A stretch of DNA of 64,000 bases from Brachionus plicatilis. Lineage: Eukaryota > Rotifera > Eurotatoria > Ploima > Brachionidae. The notes under the pieces were generated by a model. It had not been told where the DNA came from and searched no databases. It worked only from the letters and a program-made list of their open reading frames with translations. Both the position numbers and the translations under genes were made by a program. Positions 10,385-23,800 of this stretch are shown in pieces. The stretch's first letter is position 1. Each line of letters starts with the position of its first letter. Location: positions 316,171 through 380,170 of the forward strand of contig QEOQ01000519.1 of assembly GCA_010279815.1 (NCBI GenBank), in the 5' to 3' direction.

Positions 10385-11714
10385 AACACGTAAGAAATTC
10401 TTTTAAAAATCAGTAAAGTAAGATCAATGGATCTTTTTCCTTAAATACAGATAAATTAACTAAACATTAATAGAAAATAACAAGCTCTATTACAAATTCA
10501 ATTTTAATTTTTCGAACAAATTAAAAAATTTTTGCATTATCGAAGTGTCATCAAAATCTCGATATGAATAAAAGTTTTTTTTTGGAAAATTAATAGTTTT
10601 TTTTGAAATTCAAATTATTTTGCTATAATTCTTATAAATTTAGAAATAAGCTATTTAATTTAATTTATAAAAAGGCTCAAAAAAATAGGTATAATAAAAT
10701 TCAATTTATTTTAAAGGTTTTCTCTAAAAAGTATCTTTTAAAAAAAATTTGAACTGGAAATTTTGTGTTTTTAATTTCAAAGTTTTCACTTTTAATTTAG
10801 ATTTAAGTTCTTTATTAAAACACTTATTAAGACATAAAAAAAAATTCGTTTTTGATCAAACTTGCTGGCATTGAAATAATATTGAGTTTAAAAAAATTTG
10901 TTCTGTTGTTTTATATTTTTAAATATTTTGAATAAAAGCAAGAAAATGTTTATAATAAATGATACAAATGTAACAGTATTTTTTTTGGAATCTGTTTACA
11001 AATTACATAAAATTTTGTAATATTTTTCTTTTAAATTTTCTTGAAAAAAATTATTATTGAACTGAATCAAATTTTTTTGAATAAATCAGAAAATATTTTC
11101 AATTATTTTTTTAATAAAACTGGGAACGCAATTCTTTAACTTGTTGAGACTTTTAATTAAAATGTCTTCTCTTTTGTTTTTTAAAATTATTTGAGGAATT
11201 TTTTTAATTGTATGTTCATATTGGTGTTCATATTAAAGGTTCTTACAAAAAAGGTTCATGATTCAGCCACTTTTAAATCAAATAAAAAATGAGGTATTAT
11301 TTCAAAATGATTACATAAAAAAATAAATATTTATAATCGATAATTCATTAATTTTAATTTAAATAGTTTCGAAATCAAAAGCGCTTAGCTTAAAGATAAA
11401 TAAGCACATTTTTATTTTACTATTGTAAAAAAAATTTCAATATTTTCCTCTGAATTTTCAAAATTGATTCATTAAATTTTATTGTATTTTTCAAATAAGA
11501 AATTATAAAACTTTATTTTTTACCTTCTTGAATATTTTTGAGGATCAAAAAAGTTTGTGTAGATTGAAAGCTCATCGAGATTGAGAAAAAGTCAGAGGTT
11601 AACCGTAGCAAGGCAAAATAAAAAAAATATTTTATCTTTTAAATTTTTTTATTTTAATCAGATATAAAGAAAATATAAAAATTATAAAAAGAAATATTCG
11701 AAAAAAAGAATTTT
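10385..11714. other. AT-rich intergenic, nothing recognised
   Basis: Long A- and T-runs with no frame above noise on either strand and no tandem repeat that I can see. Confidence 0.6.
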
Positions 11715-11918
11715 CTAAAAAAAATCAGTTATCTTCATTTGTTTTTTGGCAGTAATCTCGAGATTTATTTCCATTTCTTCCAAATAGTCTAAAAACTTTT
11801 TACAATCTTTGTCTTTTGATTGAAAGTATGAATACATTTTAAATATATTATTAATCATTTCACTTCTTGTTGGAACATCCTCCATTACATCTCTCCATTC
11901 TATATATTCGCGTATATT
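11715..11918 (-). pseudogene. C-terminal remnant of a pogo/Tigger-type transposase
   Basis: The minus strand reads IREYIEWRDVMEDVPTRSEM, then a helical stretch SYFQSKDKDCKKFLDYLEEM, and ends KKQMKITDFF* (stop 11715-11717). The ending is a consensus PCNA-interacting box (Q-x-x-I-x-x-F-F), which pogo-class DDE transposases carry at the extreme C-terminus after a leucine-rich helix. An in-frame TGA lies just upstream (11919-11921), and no DDE core or CENP-B DNA-binding domain is found nearby. Fossil, not functional. Confidence 0.6.
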
Positions 11919-14900
11919 TCACATATATTTACTATAAATTTTTCATATTGGAACCATGACGGCTGACAAGAACGCGCCGCCTTGTGGTAGTACCCTGGAA
12001 AAACTTTTACCAAATTTTACAAAATATTTTTAAAATAAAAAATAAATCTATCCATTCTAATAAATTAATTTTCAATTTAATGATGAGAATTGATAAAAAG
12101 TCTGAGAAAATTGTGAAACTTTACTAAAATCAATATCAATAATTTTTATCATTGAAGGGATAAGCTTTCCAAAAAATGAACTTTTTTAAATATACAGGTG
12201 TTTAAGGCAATTAGTAAGAATGCTAGTAGAAAAAACTGAAGCTGTAAAAATTTCAAAAAACTAGCTGATAATTTTTCTTTTATTATCCTGTCTCAAATAG
12301 TTAAAATTATTCACCATAGGAACCATTAATCACTAAGGCTTATTAACAAAATTTTGATCATTACAATGTCGTAATTAATTTTATTTTGAGAATAATCAAT
12401 TTTAATTTTTTTTCTATTTTTAATTCTTATTGTACTTCTCATGATAATAAAATAAATAATCAATTTTCTCACATTTGTTTAATTTTGCCAAAAAAATTCA
12501 TGATTATTTAATCCAGGTTAGCATTTTCGTTTTTTAACAAAATCAATTTAAAACTAGTAAATTAACATTGAAAATCGATATTGCGTTGAAATCTAATTGA
12601 CCATATTTTAAAATATTTAATAACCTTAAACTAGCAATAATTTCACGAAATTCCTGATATTACTTAATTTTGTCATTATTCAAATATTAAGTAATATATT
12701 TTTAATATGAGAATATTTGATTGTAAAAATCACGAATTTTATATGGCAAAAATGAATTTCCTCAAGCATTTTTCGACAAAGTCAAATCCTTCAAAATTTT
12801 ACCTATTTTATTTTCTATTCCATGCTAATTTTGCCCAATCGAACTGAACTCTTTTCTGTAGTGATGGTATGACGTTATTTTGTTTGCAAAATTTTTGAGT
12901 GAACTTTTGGCAAAAAAAAACGTGGTCTAAATTGTTGTTTAAAAGTTGCACAAGTTTTATATAAAACTGCAATGGCATACAAAAATAATCTAAGTGTTTA
13001 TTTAGACAATAAAATAAAATAGAAGTGAACAACGCTTTAGCAAAAATACTCTTAGGTAAAAAAAAAAAAGAGTTATTCAGAAGAAATTTCAAGTGATTTG
13101 AAATCTAATTTCTATTTGAAAATTTGCAATTTTCTAGACTTTAAATAAAAAAGAAAACTTTCAAATGGAACAAAAATAAATTTACAAATTCAATTGGATT
13201 TAAACCAAATATTAGAAAACAAAAAAAAACTGGTAAGAAACGCTTTAAAAATAAAAGTAAAATATCAGAATTTTTGTTCTTACCGTAATTTTGTTTTCTA
13301 CATATTTTTAAAAATTTATTTAAAAAAAAATTGCATTCTCTTATAAATTAACATTCAAATAATTGTTTTCAAAGCTTTTCAAAATGCAAATAGTAATTTT
13401 CACGCTAGAATATCTGCCTTTAGCAATAGCCATGTTTTTCAACACTAGTCAGTCTTTTTTCTAATTGAATTAAAAACTCAGGAAAGCATATTTAATTACA
13501 TTGCTCTAGTAATTAAAGAAAAAAATTTTTTTTTTGTTTAAAAATTGTATTCAGTGTCTTCTTATGTTCAGCTTCTTAACAACTGGCTATTTACAGAACA
13601 ATAGTTGGGATTTAATTTGCGTGCCAGGCTCTATTTAAAATTACCCAAGTCTAATTGCGGTAATTTAGTCTCACAAATCAGGTTAATTGATTTTGAAATT
13701 AAAATTTTAATTAGGATTTTTTTAATTCAGGAAATCCAGTTACAGATTATGTTCAGGGGAAGTAAAATTTTTCAAAATTGATTTTTTTCTTTTGCCTAAA
13801 TTTTAAAATTATTAACGCATTAAATTTCAAAATTCTTCTGATATTTTTTATTTTATTTAGGGCGATTTTTTAAAAGTTTGTCTTGAACAACTTAAATTTA
13901 GTAGCTGATTAGATATTTGAAAATAAGGTTATGCTAAACTAATTATCTCTGTCTAATTGGACTTAGGTACACAAAAATTAATTCAAGTATTTAAATAAAG
14001 TTTTGTTTAAAAAAAATTGAGTAAAAATTTTCAAGAGAGAGGCGTTTGATCTAAATATTTGTTAGTCCGTTCAATATTTAGCCATTTTGTTTGTCAAAGT
14101 AATTTCTTAAAACAAAAGCCTATTAAACCTGAGAAAAAAAATTTGTTGAAATTTGTCATATCAAGATAAAATTTAAAACAAATCGGCTTAAGAAACTCGA
14201 GTGCAAGAGTCTATATAATATTTGTGTACCATCTAAATCAAAGCTCGATTATTGATTCAACACACACCTTTAGAAAAACAAACGTAACCATGACAAATAG
14301 CAGCTCAACCATAGACCAACTTATTTGTTTATGGAATAATTTCAAAATCATATTTACATTGCTTAATTCAGCGGCCTCAATCTAAACCGTTGTGGTAATT
14401 CAATATATTTAACCAAAGCTAGGTTATTTTTAGCATTGCTTAAATTCTGAGCAGTTGGCCGCGGAATTTATTCAATTCGCTCAGTACGACTTCTCTTCTT
14501 CTCTTCTTTTATTCAAGAAATTTTATTATTTTTTATTAAAAATATTATTTTTGAAAAATTTATTTTTGTCTCTTGAAACAGTCAAGATTTTGTGATTTAT
14601 TTTCTTCGGTAGTTGAAGTTTTTAGTTGGCAATTTTTAAAAATAAATAAATATATTTTAAAAATTTTCTTGAACATGTTGACTTAAGGATGAGGTTGAAG
14701 TGTTTTATTTTTTTGTTTTTTCCATTTTTTTGATTGTTGTTCTCAAGCCAAACGATTCACTTAACCCAACACACTTGTTATATCTTATCAAATGGTTAAT
14801 TAAAGATTTGTATTTTCTAAATATAATTTAATCTTGGTAAATATTGCTCGAGCAATTTTGACAAGATTTACTCGGCCTATTCTTACAAGAGTTCTGTTTA

Positions 14901-15940
14901 GCTCTTTAGTTTTATTTATAAATTAGACTATTAAATATTTTCTTTTTTAAAAAAATATCCCATCATATATAAAGATAGATTTTTGTTCTCATTCAAAAAA
15001 TAGAATTTAAATCCCCGATTTATTGGGACAAAAAATTTGCATCTAGCTTAACTTATACCACTTGTTTAATCAAAATTGGTTTAAGTTTGCGGGCAAAATT
15101 TAAATTAAATATAAAGGTAATATTTTTAAAAGAAAAGCCAATTTTATTAGAAAAAAATCAAAGTAAATAAATTCGAGTAACTTTTTTTTTTGTTGGGAAC
15201 TCAAATATTCACCCACTACTACTATTGCTTAAATTTATTACAACTTAATTAGATTTTTAAGTCACAAACTAAATATTGAAAATATCATTAATAGTCAAAA
15301 TCAAATTTAACTCAATTTGTAGCTTAAATAGCTGAGATTTTGGCCAAAAATTTATTGTTTTTTTTTTTAATAAAGTCTTTAAGGTATACTGTCAATTTGG
15401 TATCCTCAGATTTCATGTTAACCACAATGATTAATTAAGCTGGCGCTTGACTCCATCGGTCAGCGTTAATGATTGGATTTGCGTTTTGTTATTGTATGAT
15501 TACAATTCTTGAAATATTTCAATTGAATTCAAAAATTTTTTTTTTATTGTTTTTACTTCAATTCGTTTCGAGAATCACAAGAACTTTCATGCTTAGTATC
15601 AAGAAATTTTGAAAACTATATTGTTTCGTTATAAAAAAAAAAAGAAATCTTAATTATTTTCAATTCATAGTGGACTATGTTATATATTTTTTTGAGACTC
15701 ATTAAAAGCCACTTTTGAAATTTAGTTGGGCTTTAAATTTAAACAAAATTTCTTCATTTCTGTTTCATGATTTTAGATTAAGTAAAAATCTGTTTCGAAT
15801 TACCTGGCAACCAAGCCATTAAAGCATATTGTTATTTATTTTTTTTTGTTTAAATAAAATTTTATTAATAATAGATAAATTGTATGTACATAAAAAGCGT
15901 TCCAAAAGCCGGTTCATTAAATCGGAATTGTCAATCAGAT
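11919..15940. other. Gene-poor region upstream of the giant gene
   Basis: AT-rich with no supported gene. A GC-rich island of about 50 bp at 11955-12000 (CGGCTGACAAGAACGCGCCG) stands out next to the transposase remnant and may be a transposon end. A minus-strand 94-codon frame at 12808-13092 is not recognisable. TATATAAT near 14213, followed by TC-rich DNA at 14490-14515, could belong to a promoter of the gene at 15941, but its distance makes this a guess. Confidence 0.5.
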
Positions 15941-17866
15941 ATGAGAACTTTCATATTTGCTGTTTTACTGTTTACTGCTTTGATACAAGTAAATCAAATC
16001 AATCACCTATTTGAAAAAATAATTGAGAAAAAAATAACTTTTTTAAAGAATATCGAAGCTAGTGGCAAAATAGCAGTTCATCTCAGATCTTACACAAACC
16101 CAACAGACAAGGACTATCACGGAAACTGTTGTAATGGAAATCTTCTTAGAGCAAACAACAGCTGTACTTTAAAATGTAACACTCTGGTTACTCTTTGTTT
16201 AGACAGCTACCAAAGGTTTTTATTTTTTTCTAATTAAATAAATTTAAAATAAAAAAGAATAAAATTTTTTTTGTAAATTTAAAGTAATGCTGATTTTAAT
16301 GTGTGTCCGTATGGAAGACGCAGCTTGTCAGCTATAAACGGTGCCAGTAGCATGATATTTCCGACGCCAATTGCTGGCGATACCGAAAATCCGGTTCTTT
16401 TAGAATTTAGCGGAAATTATCAAGTAATTTTTTTTATTTATTATTGGGAAAAATTGACTAAAATCTTTTAAAAGGCAAGCGGATATCGTCTTAAAATTGG
16501 AATTTATAACGAAATTACATCCAGATTAAACCCTATAGACTTTATTCGCATTGATTTTAGGATACAAACTCCTTTCAATTTGCAAGGAGCTTCTGGTCCA
16601 ATTTATTACACCATTCCTTCATTTGGCAATCGAACAACTGTGTCGGCAACCAAGTAACTGATTAAATTACTCTAATTAAACAAGCTAACCAAATAATTTA
16701 GTATTACGGTTGGAATCACTTCATTCTGTGACAACAATTGGTATGATGAAGGGTGCAATACAAACTGTGTTCCACAGGATTCATGCGATGGTCACTATAC
16801 CTGTGATCCGGTAAGCGGCAAAAAATTGTGTCTAAATGGCTACTCCGGTCCTGAATGTGACATAATTGATTTCAACATCAATGGATGCACTTCTGAGCAA
16901 AGTAATAATTTTGAACAAAAATTTTGTTCTCTATTTTAAACTTTATTTCTATTTAAATTAAAACAGTCAGTAAGTTTTTGCAAATAGATAAATTTTAACT
17001 TGGCACAAAGTTTTTTAGATGTATCACAAAATTATAATATGTGTTTTTTAAATATAATTGTGTAGGATTTAGACAAAAAATAAATTAAAAAATCACCAAA
17101 AAAATATTTTATTAAAGATCGGGGTTAAAATTGTTAAGTCACCTTTTTATTTGCCTAATTGGGTATTAGATTATTTTAATGGGTTTTATAGTTTTTTATT
17201 ATTTTCTTATGATGTCATTAAAGTTAATAATTAATAAAGCAAATTGCTGATTTTTTTTTCTATTTAGACTCACAGTGTAACTTTATAAATGGATCATTTT
17301 GTTTCGTGTCTTCTCAATCACCAGTTTGCTGCTGTCCAAAAGGTAAATCAAAAATCTAAATAAAGAAATAAATTTTTTAAAAATTTGTCAAGGCTTGGGA
17401 GGAATATCTTGTTCAACCATTTTAAATTGCCATAGCGATACATGTCTTAATGGAGGCACTTGCACTTCGAATAGCCAAGGCCATTTAATCTGCCAGTGTC
17501 CGCCAGGGTAACAGCTAAATGATAAAAAATTTCTCAAATTTTAACTTAAAAAAATTTTTTCTAGAACGTTTGGCTTTAGATGCGAAAAGCTATGTCCTTC
17601 TGACTTGTACGGACCATATTGTAATATAACATGTCAGCAGAGCGATGATTGCGTCAATGGACACTGGACTTGTGACAACAATGGAAATAGAATATGCCGA
17701 ACAAACTGGATTGGCTCTAATTGCAATCAGAAGTCAGTCCAACCAATGTTTGATCCAGATTGTCCCAACAATTTGGCCACAAACGGAGGATGCTACAATG
17801 GCGGAACATGCTTCAACAAACAATGCTGTTGTCCGACCGGATTCAGTGGTCTATACTGTGAAAATC
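15941..17866 (+). other. MNNL-DSL-EGF-EGF-DSL head of the giant protein
   Basis: The first exons read [13 protein letters not shown]...GNCCNGN...[17 protein letters not shown], the Cys pattern of the MNNL (C2-like) domain of Delta/Jagged. DSL 1 is [20 protein letters not shown]...GHYTCD...[12 protein letters not shown]. Two EGF modules follow (exons 5 and 6), then DSL 2: [10 protein letters not shown]...GHWTCD...[12 protein letters not shown]. Both DSLs have the same extra Cys before the GHxTC segment, which suggests one arose by duplication of the other. Known Delta/Serrate/Jagged proteins have one DSL. Confidence 0.82.
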
Positions 17867-20800
17867 GAATAGACAATTGTGTGTCTCACCAATGTCAAAA
17901 TAATGCTGTATGTATTAGTTCATTAAGTGGCTACAACTGCTTGTGCCAGTCTGAATTTACTGGCCAATATTGTGAAACACAAGTCAATTTATGCAGCTCT
18001 GTTTCATGCAACAATGGTGTTTGTATTCCCCAACCAGGAACTGTTCAAGGTTACCAATGCAATTGCAATCCAGGATGGACTGGACAGTCTTGCAGTGTAG
18101 TAGCAGACAACTGGTAAATAAAGCCAAATAATGCATTTGAATTTAACTAATTTTTTTAATTATTTAAAATTTAAGTGCTTCTTTTCCTTGCCAAAATGGA
18201 GCTCTATGCACAAGTGGTCTGAACACATATACATGCGCATGTAGACCAGGTTTTCAGGGTAATAATTGTGAAATTTTGATTGATGTTTGCGGATCAAATC
18301 CATGCAGAAATGGAGGCACTTGTTTTGGATCATTGAATCAATATTTGTGTGGTTGTCCGCTTGGTTATGGTGGTTCAGACTGCTCGATAATTTACGATTT
18401 TTGCCAGCCAAATCCGTGCTCTCGAGGAACATGTACCAGCATTGCAGGAATTGGCTTTGTGTGCACTTGCCAGCCAGGCTATACAGGTCAGTATTGTAAC
18501 CAGCCGATAAACTACTGCTCTTCGAATCCATGCTTAAATGGCGGATATTGTACCAACACAGCCAGTGGCTACACTTGTGATTGTAGCAGCAATTATCAAG
18601 GAAACAATTGTGAAAATCAAATTGATCCATGCTCATTGACCACATGTTTCAATGGAGGAACTTGTCTTTCTAATTCGACCACTGCTTATTGTATATGTCC
18701 TCCAGCATACTCGGGACCTTTATGCAATTCATTGATTCAAGTCGATTTTTGCTCATCAAACCCTTGCATTAATGGTCTTTGCTTTCAGAATACCACCGGG
18801 TACCAATGCAACTGCTATCCGAACTATACGGGCTTGAATTGTGACATAATGGTTGACTCATGTGCCAGCTCTCCTTGTCTTAATGGCGCTTCTTGTAGAC
18901 ATTTTGGAAATGCTTTTTTTTGCACATGTCCTCAAGGTTATTCAGGGGTGAGATGCGAGGTTAATATTGATATTTGCCAACAATTCTCACCGGCATGTCT
19001 CAATGGCGGCACTTGCATCAGCCAGTCAAGTAGTCAATTTTTTTGCCAGTGTCCTTTGGGATTCACAGGCACCAGATGTGAGACAAATGTTTGCCTAAAT
19101 GCTTGTGGCATAGGCAGTTGTATTCCAACAAACACTGGCTTCAATTGTAACTGTCCATTTGGCTACACTGGAAATACTTGCTCGCAGTTGATCAATCTCT
19201 GTGCGTCCAATCCATGTGGTGCTGTACGTATATCAACAACAACAAAAAATAATTTTTTTTCTATTTTTAAAATTTGTTAAATATATTTTTTAAGAATGGC
19301 ATTTGTAGTCAGAGTTCAAACTTTACAGTCAGCTGTCTGTGTTCTCCAGGCTTTACGGGTCCATTTTGTGCGCAACAAGTTAATTTTTGTGCCAGCCAGC
19401 CATGTACCAATGGTGGTTTATGTACATCAACTCAAAATGGATTTAACTGCACTTGTCCTGTGAATTTTTACGGCCCCAGATGTGAATTTAGAAGATACGC
19501 TTGTGATAGCNNNNNNNNNNNNNNNNNNNNNNNNNNNAAAATTATTTTTATTTTTTCTATTAAAGTCCATGTCTTTATAATGGTCTTTGTGTGTTGTTGA
19601 ATAACATTAATCTAGATGGATATCGATGCATATGTCCAGTTGGCTACACAGGTGACAGATGTCAAATTGTGGTAAATCCATGTTCGATTACAACGTGCTA
19701 CAACGGAGCTAGTTGTTTAGTTCAGAATATAACATCAGCAGTGTGTGTATGCCGACCAGGATATGCTGGCCTTTACTGTGAACAAGACATACCAGAGTGT
19801 TTGTCTCGGCCTTGTTTCAATGGAGGCACTTGTACTGAGCCTGCACCAGCCACTTTCCAATGTACATGTCCATCAGGTAGGCAACAATTTGAAAAACTTT
19901 AAATTATAAAAATAACTCTAAAAAAAATGTTATCTAGGTTACACTGGTACTTTTTGTGAGTTAACTGTAAGTGTCTGTCAAACACAAAATCCTTGTCAAA
20001 ATGGCGCCTTGTGTTTTGATACGTTCAATAGTGGTGTTGGCTTCACTTGTTCATGTTTAGCTGGCTACACAGGAAATCTTTGTCAGACTGTGATCAATTT
20101 GTGCCAAATTAATCCATGTCAAAGCGGTGGAACTTGTAATCAGCCATCGCCAGGTCAATTTTTTTGCACCTGTCCACCAGGATACACTGGTTCGACTTGC
20201 TCAGTCATGTTGAACGGTTGTAATAGCAATCCATGTCTAAACGGTGCCACATGCTTTAATAATTTGGGTAGCTATACTTGCCAATGTCCGATTGGCTTTA
20301 GTGGACTCAATTGTCAGACAAGAATTGATCCATGCAACTCAAATCCTTGCTCAAATGGCTTTTGTTCCAATTTGAACAATTTTCAATACACTTGCAGCTG
20401 CTTCCAAGGATACACAGGTCCAAATTGCAACACTGTCATCGATTTGTGTGCCCAAAATCCTTGTCGCAATGGCGGAACTTGTAGACAAACTGGTCCAGGT
20501 CAATATTCATGTCAATGTCCATCAAGTAAAAAAAGAAAAGAGTGAAATTAATTTTTTTTATTAAACATTTTTTCATTAAAGATTACAATGGGTTTAACTG
20601 CGAGAATTTAATTAACTTCTGCGCTTCAAGTCCATGTCATAATAATGGCTTGTGTATTAATAACGCCACGGGTTTCTCGTGCATTTGTCCACCTTTGTTC
20701 ACTGGTACATTTTGCAACATTCAAGTGAACCCGTGCACCAGTTCACCTTGTGGAAACGGCCAATGCACTAGCTTCAATAATGGAACATACGGATACTTTT

Positions 20801-23800
20801 GTACATGCTTGCCTGGTTTCACTGGCCAAAAGTAGCTATCCAAAATTCAATAATAATTTTAATAATTTAATTTAATTCAATTTTTTTTTTCTTCTTCAAG
20901 CTGCATGACCATTTTTAATCCTTGTGCTTCAAATCCATGCTTTAGCGGAATTTGTGTGCCATTCGGAAATAATTTTGCATGCAATTGTAACTTTGGCTAC
21001 ACTGGCCAACTATGCAATGTTCTAATAAACAATTGTGCCAGTAATCCGTGCAGAAATGGTGGTTCTTGTAACAATCTAATAGGAACATATGTAAAATTTA
21101 TAAAATTTTGTATTCTTTTTCTTAAATAATTTTTTTTTAGCAATGTTTTTGTCCAGCTCCTTACACAGGCTCTCAATGTGAGACATTCATTGACTATTGT
21201 CTAAGTTCGCCATGCGGTTTTGGCGGTTCTTGTTCATCCTCTGGTGGAGTAGTTCAATGCACTTGCCCTCCAGGCTACACAGGAACATTTTGCAATTCAA
21301 TAATTAACTATTGCAATTCATCACCTTGTGCAAACGGAGGTGTATGCTCGCAAATTGTCAATGGATACGTGTGCAGCTGTCCAATTGGCTTTACTGGTCC
21401 AACTTGCACCATTTCAATAGATCCTTGCAGCTCTGTGACTTGTTTGAATGGCGCTACATGTGTCCGAGTTCCAGGCCAATTTGACTTCAATTGTGTTTGC
21501 CGTACCGGCTTTACTGGACGCTTCTGTCAGAATTTGATCGACAATTGTTTGAGCAATCCGTGCCGAAATGGCGCCATTTGCTACAATTCTCTTAATTCCT
21601 ACTCATGCAGCTGTTTAGCTGGTTTTACTGGAATCAAGTAATATTTAGCAAAAAAATCTTGATTTGAAAAAATTTTATTATTTAAAAAAAAAATTAAGCT
21701 GTGAAAATCGAATCGATTACTGCAATCCAAATCCTTGTTTTAATGGATTGTGTACTCAGAGTGGTAGCTCATATGCATGTGTATGCAATCCAGGCTACAC
21801 TGGCACCAATTGTAATGTGCTTATCAATTATTGTGCCAGCCAGCCTTGTATAACAGGAATATGCATTAACAACTCGACCCAAGGCATTTACACTTGTCAA
21901 TGTCCACCTAACTACTATGGGACAAATTGCCAACTTAGAATCATGGCTTGTTCGTCAAATCCTTGCCTAAATGGAGCCAGCTGTTTCGAGTTAAATAATG
22001 GAGGATATAGTTGTGTTTGTCCCCTAGGCTTTACTGGTCCTAGATGCGAAAATCAAATTAATTTTTGTCAGACAAACCCTTGCAATTATGGTGGTACTTG
22101 TATTCCTTTGGTCGGATCATTTAATTGTATCTGTCCAGTTGGTACAACTGGTACTGCTTGTCAACAAAGTAATTACTCTTTTTTATGGATTTTTTTTTGT
22201 ACTCAACAAAACAAAAAAACTTCGAAAATAATTTTAGGAAAAGTGAATATTTATTAAATTGCACAATTTTTTTAGAAAAATAAGATAGAAAAAACAAATC
22301 GTTTTTTATGTTTTTTTATTATACAAATTGACACTGGATTCAGTCTTTTTTGGACCTGATATCTTTTTTTATTTAAATCATTTTTTTTAAATGGTTTGAA
22401 TGGAATTTTCATTTTTTTACAGAATTTTATAGTTATTAAATTTTCATATTTTTTAAACCAAGATAATAACTATTAAAATTTTGAGCTACTTTTGGATGGA
22501 TAAAATTTATGTCAAGAATGAATTTTAATATGCATTAACCGAATGAGTTTTAGACTTAAACAAAAAAAAAATAACGTCAATTATCACATTTATTTTTTAA
22601 GTTTTGATTTATCTTTAATTGACCAAAAATCTCAATAATTTTAATCTAAGCAAAAACTGATAAATACTTAAATTAACTACGAAATTTTGAAAAAAAACTA
22701 AAAAAAATCTGGCTTTCTAGTGTTAATTCAAAGACTAATCATTCTAGAATCTCTAATATTTCATAATATTAAAAAAAAATGAAAAGCTTTTTTTCTTTTT
22801 TTTTATTTAAATTGACCGGCAAGCGGTCCTTAATTAATTAAAAAAAAAGAAAAAAATATAAAATAGAGTCAAATTGAGTAGAAAATTTAATAAAATAGTA
22901 CAAGAAAAAGAAGACATTTTTTAGATTTGTAGAGTTACATTAATTTGATAAAAAAAGATTTGAATAAAATGATATAAAATATTCTTAGAAACTTAAATTT
23001 TCAAACTTTAATAGGCTAAATAGCTCAGCTGTAAAGTACCTCTTTGACACATTTTACCTTCTCACTTTCAAGCAAGGAAAGCTGTTTTATTTTTAAAGTA
23101 GAATTGTGTTAAAAATTGCTTGTTTTAGCTGACAAATTTCCTTTTTGAACTGGATTTTTTGATTAAAAATTTAAAAAAAACTAAAAATTAAAATATCATC
23201 TTAAGATAGATAAAAAAAGCTTAAAGATTAAATTTTGTTGCCATTTATCCGAATAAAGTTCTCCTTTTAGTTATTCTATTTGTTAGAGATGAAGTTTTTT
23301 TTTTAATTCTTTGTTGTGTAAAAAAATAATATTTTTTATCTAGTTGTTGACATTTGTGCATCGAATCCATGCTTAAATAATGGTGTTTGCTCACGTACAT
23401 CAATTGGCACATTTACTTGTGTCTGTCCAGCCGGATACACTGGTCTTCTTTGTGGATCAATAATAAATGCATGTCTATCAAACCCATGTCTGAATGGAGC
23501 CACATGTCTCCAACAAAATACAAAGTAACTAAACAAATTTAAATAATTAATAATTATTTTCCATTTATTTTTCAACCACAGTTTTGCTTGTGTTTGCCCG
23601 TTCGGATATACCGGTCCAATTTGTAGTAGTATAATAAATCCATGTTTGTCATCACCTTGTTTCCGTGGAGTCTGTAACAATTTTGTTTCGAGCTACAAGT
23701 AATTTAAAAATTTAGATAAATTAGAAATAAATTTTTTTTCAAAAATTAGCTGCACCTGTAATCCTGGTTGGACTGGACCAAATTGCAATGTCCTCGTCGA

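Noticed and set aside
12808..13092. 94-codon minus-strand frame ending SLQKRVQFDWAKLAWNRK
   Set aside because: The ending looks protein-like, but most is Phe/Leu/Asn-rich and no family or start context supports it.
22990..23090. Possible degenerate tRNA or tRNA-derived SINE (TAGCTCAGCTGTAAAGTACC)
   Set aside because: An A-box-like word is present, but no acceptor stem, anticodon arm or good B box could be folded.
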